A stretch of 64,000 bases of DNA from Roseovarius sp. SCSIO 43702 (GCF_019599045.1 NZ_CP080623.1:1510501-1574500); one strand, 5' to 3'; positions 17,157 through 26,065 are shown, counted from the first letter of the stretch. Made by a program: numbers and translations. The notes: generated by a model from the sequence alone, not told the origin.

Positions 17157-18755
17157 ATGTCTGAGCCGGGAAAGCCCGTTCTGAGCGTCGAGGGGCTGTC
17201 GGTCGCCTTCGACGGTGCGCCGGTGGTGCGCGACGTGACGCTCGACCTCGTGGCCGGTGAGATCCTGTGCCTGGTGGGTCCGTCGGGAACGGGGAAATCC
17301 GTGATGGCGCGCGCGGTGCTGCGCCTTGACGAGGCGGCACGGGTGACCGGCGGGCGCGTCGCGGTGGACGGGCGCGACGTCACGCGCGCCGGGGGTCGCA
17401 CCCTGCGACGATTGCGCGGGGCCGAGATCGGGATGATCTTCCAGGAGCCTGTCGCCGCACTCGACCCGGTGCGCCGGATCGGCGCGCAACTGCGCGAGAC
17501 GCTGGCGCTTGACGGGCGGAACGGGCGGGCGGAGGCGGAAGGGTGGCTTGTGCGGGTGGGGCTGGGGCGCGAGGTGATGGCGGCCTATCCGCACGAGCTT
17601 TCGGGCGGGATGTGCCAGCGGGTGATGATCGCGCTGGCGCTGGCGCGGCGGCCCAGGGTGCTGATCGCGGACGAGCCCACGACCGCCCTCGACGCCGTGA
17701 CGCAGGCGGGGATCCTCGCGCTTCTCGACCGGCTGAAGCGGGAGGAGGGGCTGGCGATCCTGCTCATCACGCATGATGCGCAGGTGGCCCGCGCCGTGGG
17801 CGACCGGGTGGCACATATGCGGAACGGACGGATCGAGCGCATCGTGCCGGTGGCGGATGACGCGGGGCCCGACCCGGCGCGCGGGCCTTTCCGCCGACCC
17901 GCGCGCGACCGCGAGGCGGTGCTCGAGCTGCGGGGCCTCGGGGTGAGCCATGGCGCCGGGCCGCCCGCGCTGCACGACGTCACGCTGACGGTGCGCAGGG
18001 GCGAGATGCTGGCGCTGGTGGGACAGTCGGGATCGGGAAAGACGACGCTCGGACGCGCGGCGCTGCGCCTCGAGGGGCGGGCCGGAATGGCCGGGCAGAT
18101 CGCGCTCGAGGGACGGGACATCACGCATCTGGAGGGTGGCGCGTTGCGTGCCGTGCGCGCCCGGATGCAGATGGTGTTCCAGGACCCGATGCAGAGCCTC
18201 GATGCGCGGCGAAGCGTCGGGCGCCAGATCGGTGACAGCCTGCGCAATTTCGGCGTGCCGCGTGCCGAGGTGGCGCACCGCGTTACCGCCATCGCGGAGC
18301 AGATGGGGCTTGATCCGGCCCTTCTGTCGCGACGGCCGGGCGGGTTGTCGGGCGGTCAGCGGCAGCGCGCGGCGCTGGCGCGGGCGCTGGTGCTCGACCC
18401 CGCGCTCCTTGTCGCGGACGAGGCGTTCGCGGCGCTCGACCCGGAGATGCGTGAGCGTATGGCGGGTCTGCTGATCGAGGCGCAGGAGGTGCGCGACCTG
18501 GCCTGTCTCTTCATCAGCCACGACATAGCGCAAGTGGCGCGGATCGCGCATCGCATCGCGGTGCTGTGGCGGGGCCGCGTGGTCGAAATCGGCCCCGCCG
18601 AGGCGGTGATGACCCGGCCCGCGCATCCCTATACCCGCGCGCTCATCGCCGCGAGCCGGGGAAAGGTCATGGCGCTGCCGCACGCGCCGGAAGAGGGCGC
18701 CGCCCTGGGTGAAATCGCGCCGGGCCACTATGTTCTGGCGCGCGAATCTGCTTAG
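17157..18755 (+). CDS. Double ATP-binding protein of peptide ABC transporter (DppD-DppF fusion)
   Basis: A 532-residue protein with two complete ABC domains. Domain 1: Walker A GPSGTGKS, signature LSGGMCQRVMIALALA, Walker B VLIADEPTTALD. Domain 2: Walker A GQSGSGKTT, signature LSGGQRQRAALARAL, and Walker B LLVADEAFAALD, where Ala replaces the usual Ser/Thr. The domains correspond to DppD and DppF, supplying both motor subunits in one chain. Either ATG 17157 or GTG 17145 may be the start. It is divergent from the permease/binding-protein operon and 38 bases ahead of the M20 amidohydrolase gene. Confidence 0.94.
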   Translation: MSEPGKPVLSVEGLSVAFDGAPVVRDVTLDLVAGEILCLVGPSGTGKSVMARAVLRLDEAARVTGGRVAVDGRDVTRAGGRTLRRLRGAEIGMIFQEPVAALDPVRRIGAQLRETLALDGRNGRAEAEGWLVRVGLGREVMAAYPHELSGGMCQRVMIALALARRPRVLIADEPTTALDAVTQAGILALLDRLKREEGLAILLITHDAQVARAVGDRVAHMRNGRIERIVPVADDAGPDPARGPFRRPARDREAVLELRGLGVSHGAGPPALHDVTLTVRRGEMLALVGQSGSGKTTLGRAALRLEGRAGMAGQIALEGRDITHLEGGALRAVRARMQMVFQDPMQSLDARRSVGRQIGDSLRNFGVPRAEVAHRVTAIAEQMGLDPALLSRRPGGLSGGQRQRAALARALVLDPALLVADEAFAALDPEMRERMAGLLIEAQEVRDLACLFISHDIAQVARIAHRIAVLWRGRVVEIGPAEAVMTRPAHPYTRALIAASRGKVMALPHAPEEGAALGEIAPGHYVLARESA

Positions 18756-18793
18756 GTCATCCGCGAGCATCCCCGAACCGCCGGAGCCCCGCC

Positions 18794-19954
18794 ATGCCCG
18801 TCAAGAACCGCTTTGCCGAGTTGCACGACACGATCACCGAGTGGCGCCGTGACATCCACGCGCATCCCGAACTCCTGTTCGACACGCACCGCACCAGCGC
18901 GCTGGTCGAGGAGAAGCTGCGCGCGTTCGGTTGTGACGAGGTGGTCACGGGGATCGGGCGCACGGGAGTCGTCGGGGTCATCAGGGGGCGCAAGGACGGA
19001 TCCGGCAAGGTGGTGGGCCTGCGCGCCGACATGGACGCGCTGCCCATCCACGAGGCGACGGGCGCGGAATACGCCTCGAAGACGCCGGGGGTGATGCATG
19101 CCTGCGGTCATGACGGGCATACGGCGATGCTCTTGGGTGCCGCGCAATACCTGGCCGAGACGCGCAATTTCGACGGCACCGCCGTGGTGATCTTCCAACC
19201 CGCCGAGGAGGGTGGCGGCGGGGGCCGCGAGATGTGCGAGGACGGGCTGATGGCGCGCTTCGGCATCCAGGAGGTCTATGGGATGCACAACTGGCCCGGC
19301 CTGCCCAAGGGGCGATTCGCGATCCGGCCCGGTGCGTTCTTTGCCGCGACCGCGAAGATCGAGATCGAGATCACGGGGCAGGGCGGACATGCGGCGAAAC
19401 CGCACGAGACCGTCGATCCCACCGTGATCGCGAGCCACCTCGTGACGGCGCTTCAGACGATCGCGTCGCGCAACGCCGATCCGACCGGGCAGATCGTCGT
19501 CTCGGTCACGTCCTTCGAGACCTCGTCCACCGCTTTCAACGTGATTCCGGGCAAGGTGCTGCTCAAGGGCACGGTGCGCACGCTCGACCCGGCGATGAGC
19601 GATCTGGCGGAGGCGCGCATCACCGCGCTCGCCAAGGGCATCGCCGGGGGGTTCGGTGCCACGGTCGAGGTGACCTACGAGCGGCAGTATCCGGTGATGG
19701 CGAATCATCCCGACCAGACGGATTTCGTCGCCGACGTGGCGCGGGCCGTCGCGGGCGCGTGCGATGACGCGCCGCTGGTCATGGGGGGCGAGGATTTCGC
19801 CTTCATGCTCGAAGAGCGGCCGGGGGCCTACATCCTGCTGGGCAACGGCGATACGGCGGCGGTTCACAGCGCCGGTTACGATTTCGATGACGGGATCGTC
19901 CCGACGGGATGCAGCTGGTGGGCGGAGGTCGTGGAACGGCGGATGCCGATCTGA
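18794..19954 (+). CDS. M20-family amidohydrolase (hippurate hydrolase / N-acyl amino acid amidohydrolase type)
   Basis: A 386-residue cytoplasmic metallohydrolase. Family motifs: RRDIHAHPELLFDTHRT, GLRADMDALPIHE, MHACGHDGHTAMLLGAA (metal ligands including the Cys-Gly-His), FQPAEEGGGGGREM (catalytic Glu pair), the dimerisation domain with GQGGHAAKPHETVDP, and MGGEDFAFM near the end. It removes acyl groups from N-acyl amino acids or cleaves small peptides. Its position downstream of the transporter ATPase suggests that it processes the imported substrate. GGAG sits eight bases before the ATG. Confidence 0.92.
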   Translation: MPVKNRFAELHDTITEWRRDIHAHPELLFDTHRTSALVEEKLRAFGCDEVVTGIGRTGVVGVIRGRKDGSGKVVGLRADMDALPIHEATGAEYASKTPGVMHACGHDGHTAMLLGAAQYLAETRNFDGTAVVIFQPAEEGGGGGREMCEDGLMARFGIQEVYGMHNWPGLPKGRFAIRPGAFFAATAKIEIEITGQGGHAAKPHETVDPTVIASHLVTALQTIASRNADPTGQIVVSVTSFETSSTAFNVIPGKVLLKGTVRTLDPAMSDLAEARITALAKGIAGGFGATVEVTYERQYPVMANHPDQTDFVADVARAVAGACDDAPLVMGGEDFAFMLEERPGAYILLGNGDTAAVHSAGYDFDDGIVPTGCSWWAEVVERRMPI

Positions 19955-19962
19955 GCCGCGTC

Positions 19963-20868
19963 TCACCCGCTGACCCGGACCTTCGGCAGGGCGCGGCGGG
20001 TGCGTTTGCAGGCATACATCGCATGATCGGCGTGGCGCAGCAGGTCCGAGACGGTCGTGCCATGCACGCAGAAGACCGCCCGCCCGAGGCTCGCCCCGAG
20101 TGTCACCTCACCCGCGCGGTCGATGCGGAAGGGCGTGTCGAAAGCCGCCATGAGACGCGCCTCGCGCCGGTCGAGGGTGGCGGGATCCCCGGCATCGCGG
20201 AAGATGAAGGCGAATTCGTCGCCGCCGAGGCGCCCGGCGAGGTCGGGCCGCTCGAGTGCGCCGCGCAGGCGGTCCGCCACCTGCCGCAGGAGCGCATCGC
20301 CGGTGTCGTGGCCGTGGCTGTCGTTGATCGCCTTGAACCCGTCGAGGTCGAGGATGGCGAGCGCGAAGGACACGCCGGTCCGCCGCGTGCGATGCAGCGA
20401 GGTTTCGAGCTGATCGAGAAGGGTGGTGCGGTTCAGCAGGCGCGTCAGGGGATCGTGAAGCACCTGGTCATGCAGGAGGTTCAACGTCGAATCGCGCACC
20501 GTGGTCGGCCGGATCTGGGCAACGATATGGGAGGCGGCGCCCGACGGATCGCTCACCAACGTGACGTCAAGCTCGCACCAGATGTAATCGCCCCGTGCGC
20601 GGCGATAGCGTTTCAGGAGCGAGTAGCTTCCGGTTCCGGCGGCGACGAGGCGTTCGAAATGGGCGTCGTCGCGCAGCAGGTCCTCGGGATGGGTCACGTC
20701 GCGGAAGCTTTTGCGCAGGAGGTCGCGGCGGGGCATCTGGAAGATGCGCTCGAGCTCGGGGGAGGCATCGACGAGCCGCCCGTCCATCCCGACGATGGCC
20801 ACGCCGCCCGCTTCCTCGGAACTGACGAGGCGCGGCAGGTCGCGGAGGAGATCGGTGGCGAATTTCAT
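19963..20868 (-). CDS. PAS-GGDEF diguanylate cyclase
   Basis: A 301-residue protein. Residues 15-125 form a PAS sensor (GVAIVGMDGRLVDASPELERIF ... YIWCELDVTLV). Residues 130-300 form a GGDEF domain with intact active-site motif RLGGDEF at 213-219, so it should make cyclic di-GMP. The upstream inhibitory I-site RxxD is not conserved (E206-R-P-D209), so product inhibition is probably lost. There are no membrane segments; the PAS ligand is unknown. A perfect CtrA-type box lies 24-39 bases upstream of its ATG. Confidence 0.92.
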   Translation of the reverse strand: MKFATDLLRDLPRLVSSEEAGGVAIVGMDGRLVDASPELERIFQMPRRDLLRKSFRDVTHPEDLLRDDAHFERLVAAGTGSYSLLKRYRRARGDYIWCELDVTLVSDPSGAASHIVAQIRPTTVRDSTLNLLHDQVLHDPLTRLLNRTTLLDQLETSLHRTRRTGVSFALAILDLDGFKAINDSHGHDTGDALLRQVADRLRGALERPDLAGRLGGDEFAFIFRDAGDPATLDRREARLMAAFDTPFRIDRAGEVTLGASLGRAVFCVHGTTVSDLLRHADHAMYACKRTRRALPKVRVSG

Positions 20869-20891
20869 GCGCGCAGGATGCCATCGGAAAG

Positions 20892-20907
20892 GTTAACGCG
20901 CGGTTAA
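20892..20907 (-). promoter_or_regulatory. CtrA box upstream of the diguanylate cyclase gene
   Basis: Read on the minus strand, the site is TTAA-CCGCGCG-TTAAC, an exact match to the alphaproteobacterial CtrA consensus TTAA-N7-TTAAC. It lies 24-39 bases upstream of the GGDEF start codon at 20868, in otherwise GC-rich sequence where TTAA is rare. It is in the intergenic region shared with purA. CtrA binding is inferred from the motif. Confidence 0.6.
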
Positions 20908-21016
20908 TGCCCGCCCCCGTCCTGCCTGCGATTGCGGGCGATTTTGCGGTTTCCCTGTTCCCGCCGGACCGATATGAGGGGCGCGGTGAAAACACCTGCC
21001 GCCGGAAAGGAACGCT

Positions 21017-22312
21017 ATGGCCAATGTCGTTGTCGTGGGCGCCCAGTGGGGCGACGAGGGAAAAGGCAAGATCGTCGATTGGCTGAGCGAGCGCGCGGAC
21101 GTGATCGCGCGGTTCCAGGGTGGCCACAACGCGGGTCACACGCTCGTCGTCGATGGCGAGGTCTACAAGCTGAACGCGCTGCCCTCGGGGGTGGTGCGGG
21201 GCGGCAAGCTGTCGGTCATCGGCAACGGCGTGGTGCTGGACCCCTGGCACCTTGTGAACGAGATCGCGTCGATCCGCGAGCAGGGCGTGGAGATCACGCC
21301 CGAGACACTGATGATCGCCGAGAACACGCCGCTCATCCTGCCCATTCACGGCGAGCTGGACCGTGCGCGCGAGGAAGCCGCGAGCAAGGGCACGAAGATC
21401 GGCACGACGGGGCGCGGCATCGGCCCGGCCTACGAGGACAAGGTCGGCCGCCGGTCGGTCCGGGTGGCGGACCTGGCCGATGCGGCGACGCTCGAGGCGC
21501 GGGTGGACCGGGCGCTTCAGCACCACGATCCGCTGCGCCGGGGCCTCGGCATCGAGCCCGTCGACCGCGACGGCCTGATCGCGCGGCTGAGGGAGATCGC
21601 GCCCGAGATCCTGCCCTATGCCGCGCCGGTCTGGAAGGTCCTGAACGAGCGCAAGAAGCGCGGCCAGCGTATCCTCTTCGAAGGGGCGCAGGGCGCGCTT
21701 CTCGACATAGATTTCGGCACCTATCCCTTCGTCACCTCCTCGAACGTGATCGCGGGCCAGGCGGCGACGGGCGTGGGCGTGGGGCCCGGTTCGATCGACT
21801 ACGTCCTGGGAATCGTGAAGGCCTATACCACCCGCGTGGGCGAGGGGCCGTTTCCCACCGAGCTCGACGATGATGACGGGCAGCGGCTGGGCGAGCGCGG
21901 ACGCGAGTTCGGGACGGTCACGGGACGCAAGCGGCGCTGCGGATGGTTCGATGCCGCGCTCGTGCGTCAGACCTGCGCGACGAGCGGGGTCACGGGCATC
22001 TCGCTCACCAAGCTCGACGTTCTGGACGGGTTCGAGACGTTGAAGATCTGCGTGGGTTACGAGCTTGACGGTGAGCGGCTCGACTACCTGCCAACGGCGA
22101 CGGAGCAGCAATGGCGCTGCACCCCCGTCTACGAGGAATTGCCCGGCTGGAGCGAGACGACGGAGGGCGCGCGAAGCTGGGCGGACCTGCCCGCGAACGC
22201 GATCAAATACGTGCGCCGCGTCGAGGAGTTGATCGAATGTCCCGTGGCGCTACTCTCCACCTCACCCGAGCGGGAGGACACGATCCTCGTCACCGACCCG
22301 TTCGCGGACTGA
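21017..22312 (+). CDS. purA: Adenylosuccinate synthetase
   Basis: A 431-residue enzyme, full length. It joins IMP and aspartate using GTP in AMP synthesis. Motifs: [18 protein letters not shown] (GTP P-loop), [50 protein letters not shown], and [12 protein letters not shown] near the C-terminus. GGAAAGGA precedes the ATG. The following DUF2842 gene is 25 bases downstream and probably co-transcribed. Confidence 0.98.
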   Translation: MANVVVVGAQWGDEGKGKIVDWLSERADVIARFQGGHNAGHTLVVDGEVYKLNALPSGVVRGGKLSVIGNGVVLDPWHLVNEIASIREQGVEITPETLMIAENTPLILPIHGELDRAREEAASKGTKIGTTGRGIGPAYEDKVGRRSVRVADLADAATLEARVDRALQHHDPLRRGLGIEPVDRDGLIARLREIAPEILPYAAPVWKVLNERKKRGQRILFEGAQGALLDIDFGTYPFVTSSNVIAGQAATGVGVGPGSIDYVLGIVKAYTTRVGEGPFPTELDDDDGQRLGERGREFGTVTGRKRRCGWFDAALVRQTCATSGVTGISLTKLDVLDGFETLKICVGYELDGERLDYLPTATEQQWRCTPVYEELPGWSETTEGARSWADLPANAIKYVRRVEELIECPVALLSTSPEREDTILVTDPFAD

Positions 22313-22337
22313 GAGGCGACAGGCGGGAAGGATTGGC

Positions 22338-22571
22338 ATGGCACTGAGTTACAAGGCGCGCAGGCGCTGGTCCCTGATCATCCTCCTGATCGGTCTGCCG
22401 CTCTATATCGTGGTGGCGGTGACGCTGACCGACTGGCTGCGCCGGACATGGCCGGATATTCCCGGCTTCGTCGAGTTCGTGGTTTTCGTCGTGCTCGGCA
22501 TCGTCTGGGCGCTGCCGCTGCGCGCGGTCTTTCTCGGCGTGGGGCAGGAAGACCCCGACGCCCGGGACTGA
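22338..22571 (+). CDS. DUF2842 small membrane protein
   Basis: A 77-residue protein with a basic N-terminus (SYKARRRWS) and two membrane segments (LIILLIGLPLYIVVAVTLTDWL and FVEFVVFVVLGIVWALPLRAVFLGV), ending GVGQEDPDARD. This matches the alphaproteobacterial DUF2842 family, of unknown function. It sits directly after purA. Confidence 0.82.
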   Translation: MALSYKARRRWSLIILLIGLPLYIVVAVTLTDWLRRTWPDIPGFVEFVVFVVLGIVWALPLRAVFLGVGQEDPDARD

Positions 22572-22649
22572 GCGGGGGCGCGCCGGCGGCGGGAACAGGC
22601 CGCGGCGGTTCGATGTTCGGCTGTCGGGGCTGCGGAAGGAGACATGACC

Positions 22650-23321
22650 ATGCAGGACGAGGACACACCCGGCGACACACCCTGCCACGCGCACCTGATG
22701 ATCGGCGGACACGCCGTCGATCCCGAGACGGCGCGCGACGTGGCGCGGTTCCGCAAGGGCGAGCGCGCGCGGCTCTACGAGGCGCGCGAGGCGTGGAGCG
22801 TCGCCGAGCGACAGGAGATGGGCGAGGTTATCGGCCGCACGCTCGATGCGGAGCTGGGCGACGTTTCGGGCCGCAAGGTCGCCGTCTATTGGCCCATCCG
22901 CTGCGAGCCGAACTTGCGCGACTGGATGACGCGCGCGCATGAGGCGGGCGCGCATGTGCTGCTGCCGGTGGTGGTGGAAAAGGACGCGCCCTTGATCTTT
23001 CGCCGCTGGGCGCCCGGTTGCGCGATGGAGCGCGGCATCTGGAACATCCCGGTGCCGACGGAGGGGGCGGAAGAAGCGCCCGACCTGGTGATCTCGCCGC
23101 TTCTGGGGCTCGACCGGGAGGGGTATCGGCTGGGCAATGGCGGGGGGTATTACGACCGCACCCTCGCGGCCCTGCGCGAGAGGCCCGAGGTGGTGGGCGT
23201 GGGCTGGCCCGATTGCGGGATCGACACGATCTTTCCGATGCCCTGGGATGTGCCGATGGACAAGGCTGTGCTGGGCGACGGAGATGTCCGCGCCTTTGAT
23301 CGCGACGTGCCGGAAGCGTGA
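22650..23321 (+). CDS. 5-formyltetrahydrofolate cyclo-ligase
   Basis: A 223-residue enzyme converting 5-formyl-THF to 5,10-methenyl-THF with ATP. The start at 22650 is preferred because AGGAG lies eight bases upstream; the ATG at 22644 is only two bases from it. Family features: RKGERARLYEAREAWSVAER near the N-terminus, VAVYWPIRCEPNLR, and the signature LGNGGGYYDRTLA. In many proteobacteria this gene is next to the 6S RNA gene, but only 78 bases precede it here. It runs convergently into the GntR gene with a 12-base gap. Confidence 0.9.
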   Translation: MQDEDTPGDTPCHAHLMIGGHAVDPETARDVARFRKGERARLYEAREAWSVAERQEMGEVIGRTLDAELGDVSGRKVAVYWPIRCEPNLRDWMTRAHEAGAHVLLPVVVEKDAPLIFRRWAPGCAMERGIWNIPVPTEGAEEAPDLVISPLLGLDREGYRLGNGGGYYDRTLAALRERPEVVGVGWPDCGIDTIFPMPWDVPMDKAVLGDGDVRAFDRDVPEA

Positions 23322-23333
23322 GACCGGACCTGG

Positions 23334-24062
23334 TCAGGCGCCGGAGCGCGCCGCGATGAGATCATGCGCGAGACCTTGGGTATAGCTTTCCAGCCGGTGC
23401 AGCGCATCGTCCACCGCGCCCGCGTCCCCCGCCTCGAGCGCGTCGGCGATGGCGGTGTGCAGGCGCACGATTTCCTCGCGCGAGCGGGCGGTGAAGGTGA
23501 TCATGTTCATGAGCGGCTGCATCGCCTCGACCGCACCGGCAAGCTGGTAGCTCAGCACCGGGTTTCCCGCCGCGTCCACGAGCGCACGGTGAAAGGTCAC
23601 GTCCGAGGCGCAGAAGCTTTCGTCGGAGAGGGCCGGTTGGGCCTGCCGCTCCATCTCGGCGCGCATCGTGGCCAGGTGGTCGGGCGTGCGCCGCCGCGCG
23701 GCCAGCGGCGCACAGGCGCGCTCGAGCGCGAAGCGGGCTTCGCAGGCGACGTCGAAGCTGATCTCGTTCATCGACAAGAGCAGCGTCGAGGTCGTGACCT
23801 GCTGGCCGTAGGCCTCCTCGTAGCTCAGCCGGCGCACGAAGGCGCCGCCCGCCTTGCCGCGCTGTGTGCGGATGAGGGATTGCGCCGCGAGCCGCTTGAG
23901 CGCTTCGCGCACGGTGGGGCGCGAGACGCGGAACCGCTCGGCCAGTTCGGCCTCGGACGGCAGGCGCGCGTCGACGAGGATCCGGCCCTCGACGATGGCA
24001 TCGCGCAGCGCCTCGGCGATCTGGGCCGAAAGATCGGCGGTTCTGTCCACGGGTTTTTCCAT
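23334..24062 (-). CDS. GntR/FadR-family transcriptional regulator
   Basis: A 242-residue protein. The N-terminal winged helix (residues 8-72) contains RLPSEAELAERFRVSRPTVREALKRLAAQSLI, the GntR signature; the rest is an FCD ligand domain (VACEARFALERACAPLAA ... DVTFHRALVDAAGNPVL ... MITFTARSREEIVRLHTAIADAL) with His/Asp residues typical of metal-dependent ligand binding. It is divergent from the DUF2182-...-dmdA-acuI run. In Ruegeria pomeroyi a GntR-type gene also neighbours dmdA, so this is probably the regulator of the operon. The ribosome-binding site is weak. Confidence 0.9.
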   Translation of the reverse strand: MEKPVDRTADLSAQIAEALRDAIVEGRILVDARLPSEAELAERFRVSRPTVREALKRLAAQSLIRTQRGKAGGAFVRRLSYEEAYGQQVTTSTLLLSMNEISFDVACEARFALERACAPLAARRRTPDHLATMRAEMERQAQPALSDESFCASDVTFHRALVDAAGNPVLSYQLAGAVEAMQPLMNMITFTARSREEIVRLHTAIADALEAGDAGAVDDALHRLESYTQGLAHDLIAARSGA

Positions 24063-24076
24063 TTGTCTTGCATTTT

Positions 24077-24089
24077 AATGTCTGACATT
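24077..24089. promoter_or_regulatory. Probable GntR/FadR operator between the regulator and the dmdA operon
   Basis: AATGTC-T-GACATT is a perfect 13-bp palindrome in an AT-rich island, 15 bases from the regulator start and 35 bases from the DUF2182 start. Dyads of about this size with a short centre are typical of FadR-subfamily sites. Placed between divergent genes, it could control both the regulator and the operon. Binding is inferred. Confidence 0.55.
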
Positions 24090-24123
24090 TTGGCGGCAAG
24101 CCGACGAGTCGAAAAAAGGTGAC

Positions 24124-24927
24124 ATGATGCTCGCGCGTCCCGATCCCTACCTGCGCACGATCCTCTGGCTGGGGTTCTTCGCGCTCATCCTCGCCGCGTG
24201 GTGGGTGATGTACGCGATGGCGATGGAGATGGACCTCGACCTTCTGGGCCGGCCGGGCGAGATGGGCGCGCGGATGGCGGCGATGGATCCGCGGATGCCC
24301 ATGGACATGCCCATGGCGCGCTTCGGCCCGCTGTTCGCGATGTGGGCGATCATGATGGCGGCCATGATGCTGCCGACGCTGGTGCCGACCTTGCGGTCCT
24401 ACGAGGATCTGATCGGTTCGGCCAACGGCACATGGGCCGGGTGGCTCGGGGTCCTGGGCGGATATGGGCTTGTCTGGGTGGGGTTCGCCGCGCTCATCGC
24501 GGGCGCGCAACTGGCGCTTCTCTACGGCGGGGCGGTGGACATGCTGGGCATCGCGACCTCGCCCTGGCTTGCCGGGGGGCTGCTGATCGCGGTGGGCGCG
24601 TTCCAGTTCACCCGCACCAAGGAGACGTGCCACGGCGTCTGTCACAGCCCGATGACCTATTTCCTGGGCCACTGGCGCACCGGATTCGCGGGCGGGGTTC
24701 GCATGGGGCTCGGCCTCGGCGCGTTCTGCGTCGGCTGCTGCTGGGGCTTCATGGCGCTGGGCTTCGCGGGCGGGGTGATGAACCTGGCGTGGATGGGCCT
24801 TGCGACGCTTTTCATGGTGCTCGAGAAACTGCCCCAGGTCGGCCACGTGGTGACGCGGCCGATGGGCGCAATCCTGATACTTGGCGGGGTCGTCGTGCTC
24901 ACCCTGCCGCAACTGACCGGAGGATGA
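24124..24927 (+). CDS. DUF2182 polytopic membrane protein
   Basis: A 267-residue inner-membrane protein with about six or seven membrane segments. It is methionine-rich (MYAMAMEMDLDL, MAAMDPRMPMDMPMARF, MWAIMMAAMMLPT) and has conserved Cys/His groups (TKETCHGVCHSPM, GAFCVGCCWGFM), which match COG5486/DUF2182, described as a predicted metal-binding membrane protein. The Met/Cys/His content suggests soft-metal (copper-like) handling, which is inference. ATG 24124 or 24127 could start it; AAAGGTG is upstream. It heads the run DUF2182-DUF1326-DinB-dmdA-acuI, four bases before DUF1326. Confidence 0.85.
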   Translation: MMLARPDPYLRTILWLGFFALILAAWWVMYAMAMEMDLDLLGRPGEMGARMAAMDPRMPMDMPMARFGPLFAMWAIMMAAMMLPTLVPTLRSYEDLIGSANGTWAGWLGVLGGYGLVWVGFAALIAGAQLALLYGGAVDMLGIATSPWLAGGLLIAVGAFQFTRTKETCHGVCHSPMTYFLGHWRTGFAGGVRMGLGLGAFCVGCCWGFMALGFAGGVMNLAWMGLATLFMVLEKLPQVGHVVTRPMGAILILGGVVVLTLPQLTGG

Positions 24928-24930
24928 AAC

Positions 24931-25557
24931 ATGGCGGACCGGAAACCCGAGTGGAAGATCGACGGAGAGCTTTTCCTCAACTGTTCGTGCGAGGTCTTCT
25001 GTCCTTGCGTCGTGAGCCTTGGCGCGCACCCGCCGACCGAGGGGCATTGCCATGCCTGGATGGCGATCGCGATCGACAAGGGACATTACGACGGCGAGGA
25101 CCTCTCGGGTCTCAATGTCGGCATCCTGGCCGATATTCCGGGCCGGATGGGCGAGGGGAACTGGAAGGTGGCGCTCTACGTGGACGAGAAGGCCAGCGAC
25201 GCGGCCTTTGACGGCATCTGCCAGATCTTCTCGGGCAAGGCGGGGGGCACCACGGGGCTTTTCACCATGCTGGTCTCGGAGATCATCGGCGTGGAGCGCG
25301 AGCCCGTGGTGATCCACCGCGAGGGGCGCAACCGCTCGATCCAGATCGGTCGCAAGATCCAGGGCGAGATCGAGATGATCGAGGGCAAGGATCCGGGCGA
25401 GCCGGTGACGATCACCAACTCGAAATACTGGATGGGCCCCGACATTCACGCCGCCGTGGGCAAGAAGAGCCGCGTGCGCGACTACGGCCGGGTCTGGGAT
25501 TTCGGAGGCAAGTCCGCCGAGATCTGCCCGATCGCGTGGTCGGGTCCGGGCAAGTGA
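24931..25557 (+). CDS. DUF1326 domain protein
   Basis: A 208-residue soluble protein. The family hallmark near the start is NCSCEVFCPCVVSLGAHPPTEGHCHAW, a Cys-rich segment (C-S-C, C-P-C, C-H) that could bind a metal. The remainder is a beta-rich fold of unknown function ending KSAEICPIAWSGPGK. DUF1326 and DUF2182 genes commonly neighbour each other, and here they are four bases apart. The stop overlaps the likely GTG start of the DinB gene. Confidence 0.87.
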   Translation: MADRKPEWKIDGELFLNCSCEVFCPCVVSLGAHPPTEGHCHAWMAIAIDKGHYDGEDLSGLNVGILADIPGRMGEGNWKVALYVDEKASDAAFDGICQIFSGKAGGTTGLFTMLVSEIIGVEREPVVIHREGRNRSIQIGRKIQGEIEMIEGKDPGEPVTITNSKYWMGPDIHAAVGKKSRVRDYGRVWDFGGKSAEICPIAWSGPGK

Positions 25558-26063
25558 TCGCGACGCCGGATTACGCGCGGCTCATGGCGCGTTACAACGC
25601 GTGGCAGAACGATAGCCTGCTCGCCGCGGCCAAGACGCTCGACCCGGTGGACCGGACGGCCGAGCGCGGCGCGTTCTTCGGCTCGATCACCGGGACGCTC
25701 AGCCATTTGCTGTGGGCCGACCTGCTATGGATGTCGCGGTTCGACGGTGGCGAGACGCCCGAGGGCGGAATCGGCGAAAGTGCGGCGCTTTTCGACGACT
25801 GGCAGGACTACCTCGCCCGGCGCGAGGCCGCGGACCGGCGGATCGTGGACTGGGCCGAGGGGCTGGACGAGGCGGCGCTCGGGGGCGATCTGACCTGGCA
25901 TTCGGGCGCTCTGGGCCGGGAGGTGACGAAGCCGCGCGCCGTCTGCGTGGTGCATTTCTTCAATCACCAGACCCATCACCGGGGCCAGGTGCACGCGATG
26001 CTGACCGCAGCCGGGGCGCGCCCCGGTGATACCGACCTCGCCTTCATGCCCGGGGAGGGATGA
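25554..26063 (+). CDS. DinB/YfiT-family putative metal-dependent hydrolase or transferase
   Basis: A 169-residue four-helix-bundle protein. I use GTG 25554 (VIATPDYARLMARYNAWQN), which overlaps the upstream stop; a GTG at 25536 is an alternative. The three expected metal-ligand histidines can be seen: in LSHLLWADLLWM and in the C-terminal HFFNHQTHHRGQVH motif. Some DinB-fold proteins are thiol-dependent transferases. Its stop overlaps the dmdA region, so it is firmly inside the operon. Its role with DMSP genes is unknown. Confidence 0.83.
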   Translation: MIATPDYARLMARYNAWQNDSLLAAAKTLDPVDRTAERGAFFGSITGTLSHLLWADLLWMSRFDGGETPEGGIGESAALFDDWQDYLARREAADRRIVDWAEGLDEAALGGDLTWHSGALGREVTKPRAVCVVHFFNHQTHHRGQVHAMLTAAGARPGDTDLAFMPGEG

Positions 26064-26065
26064 CG

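Noticed and set aside
22572..22649. 6S RNA next to the 5-formyl-THF cyclo-ligase gene, as in many proteobacteria
   Set aside because: Only 78 bases are available between DUF2842 and the cyclo-ligase gene, too short for a 6S RNA and without its structure.
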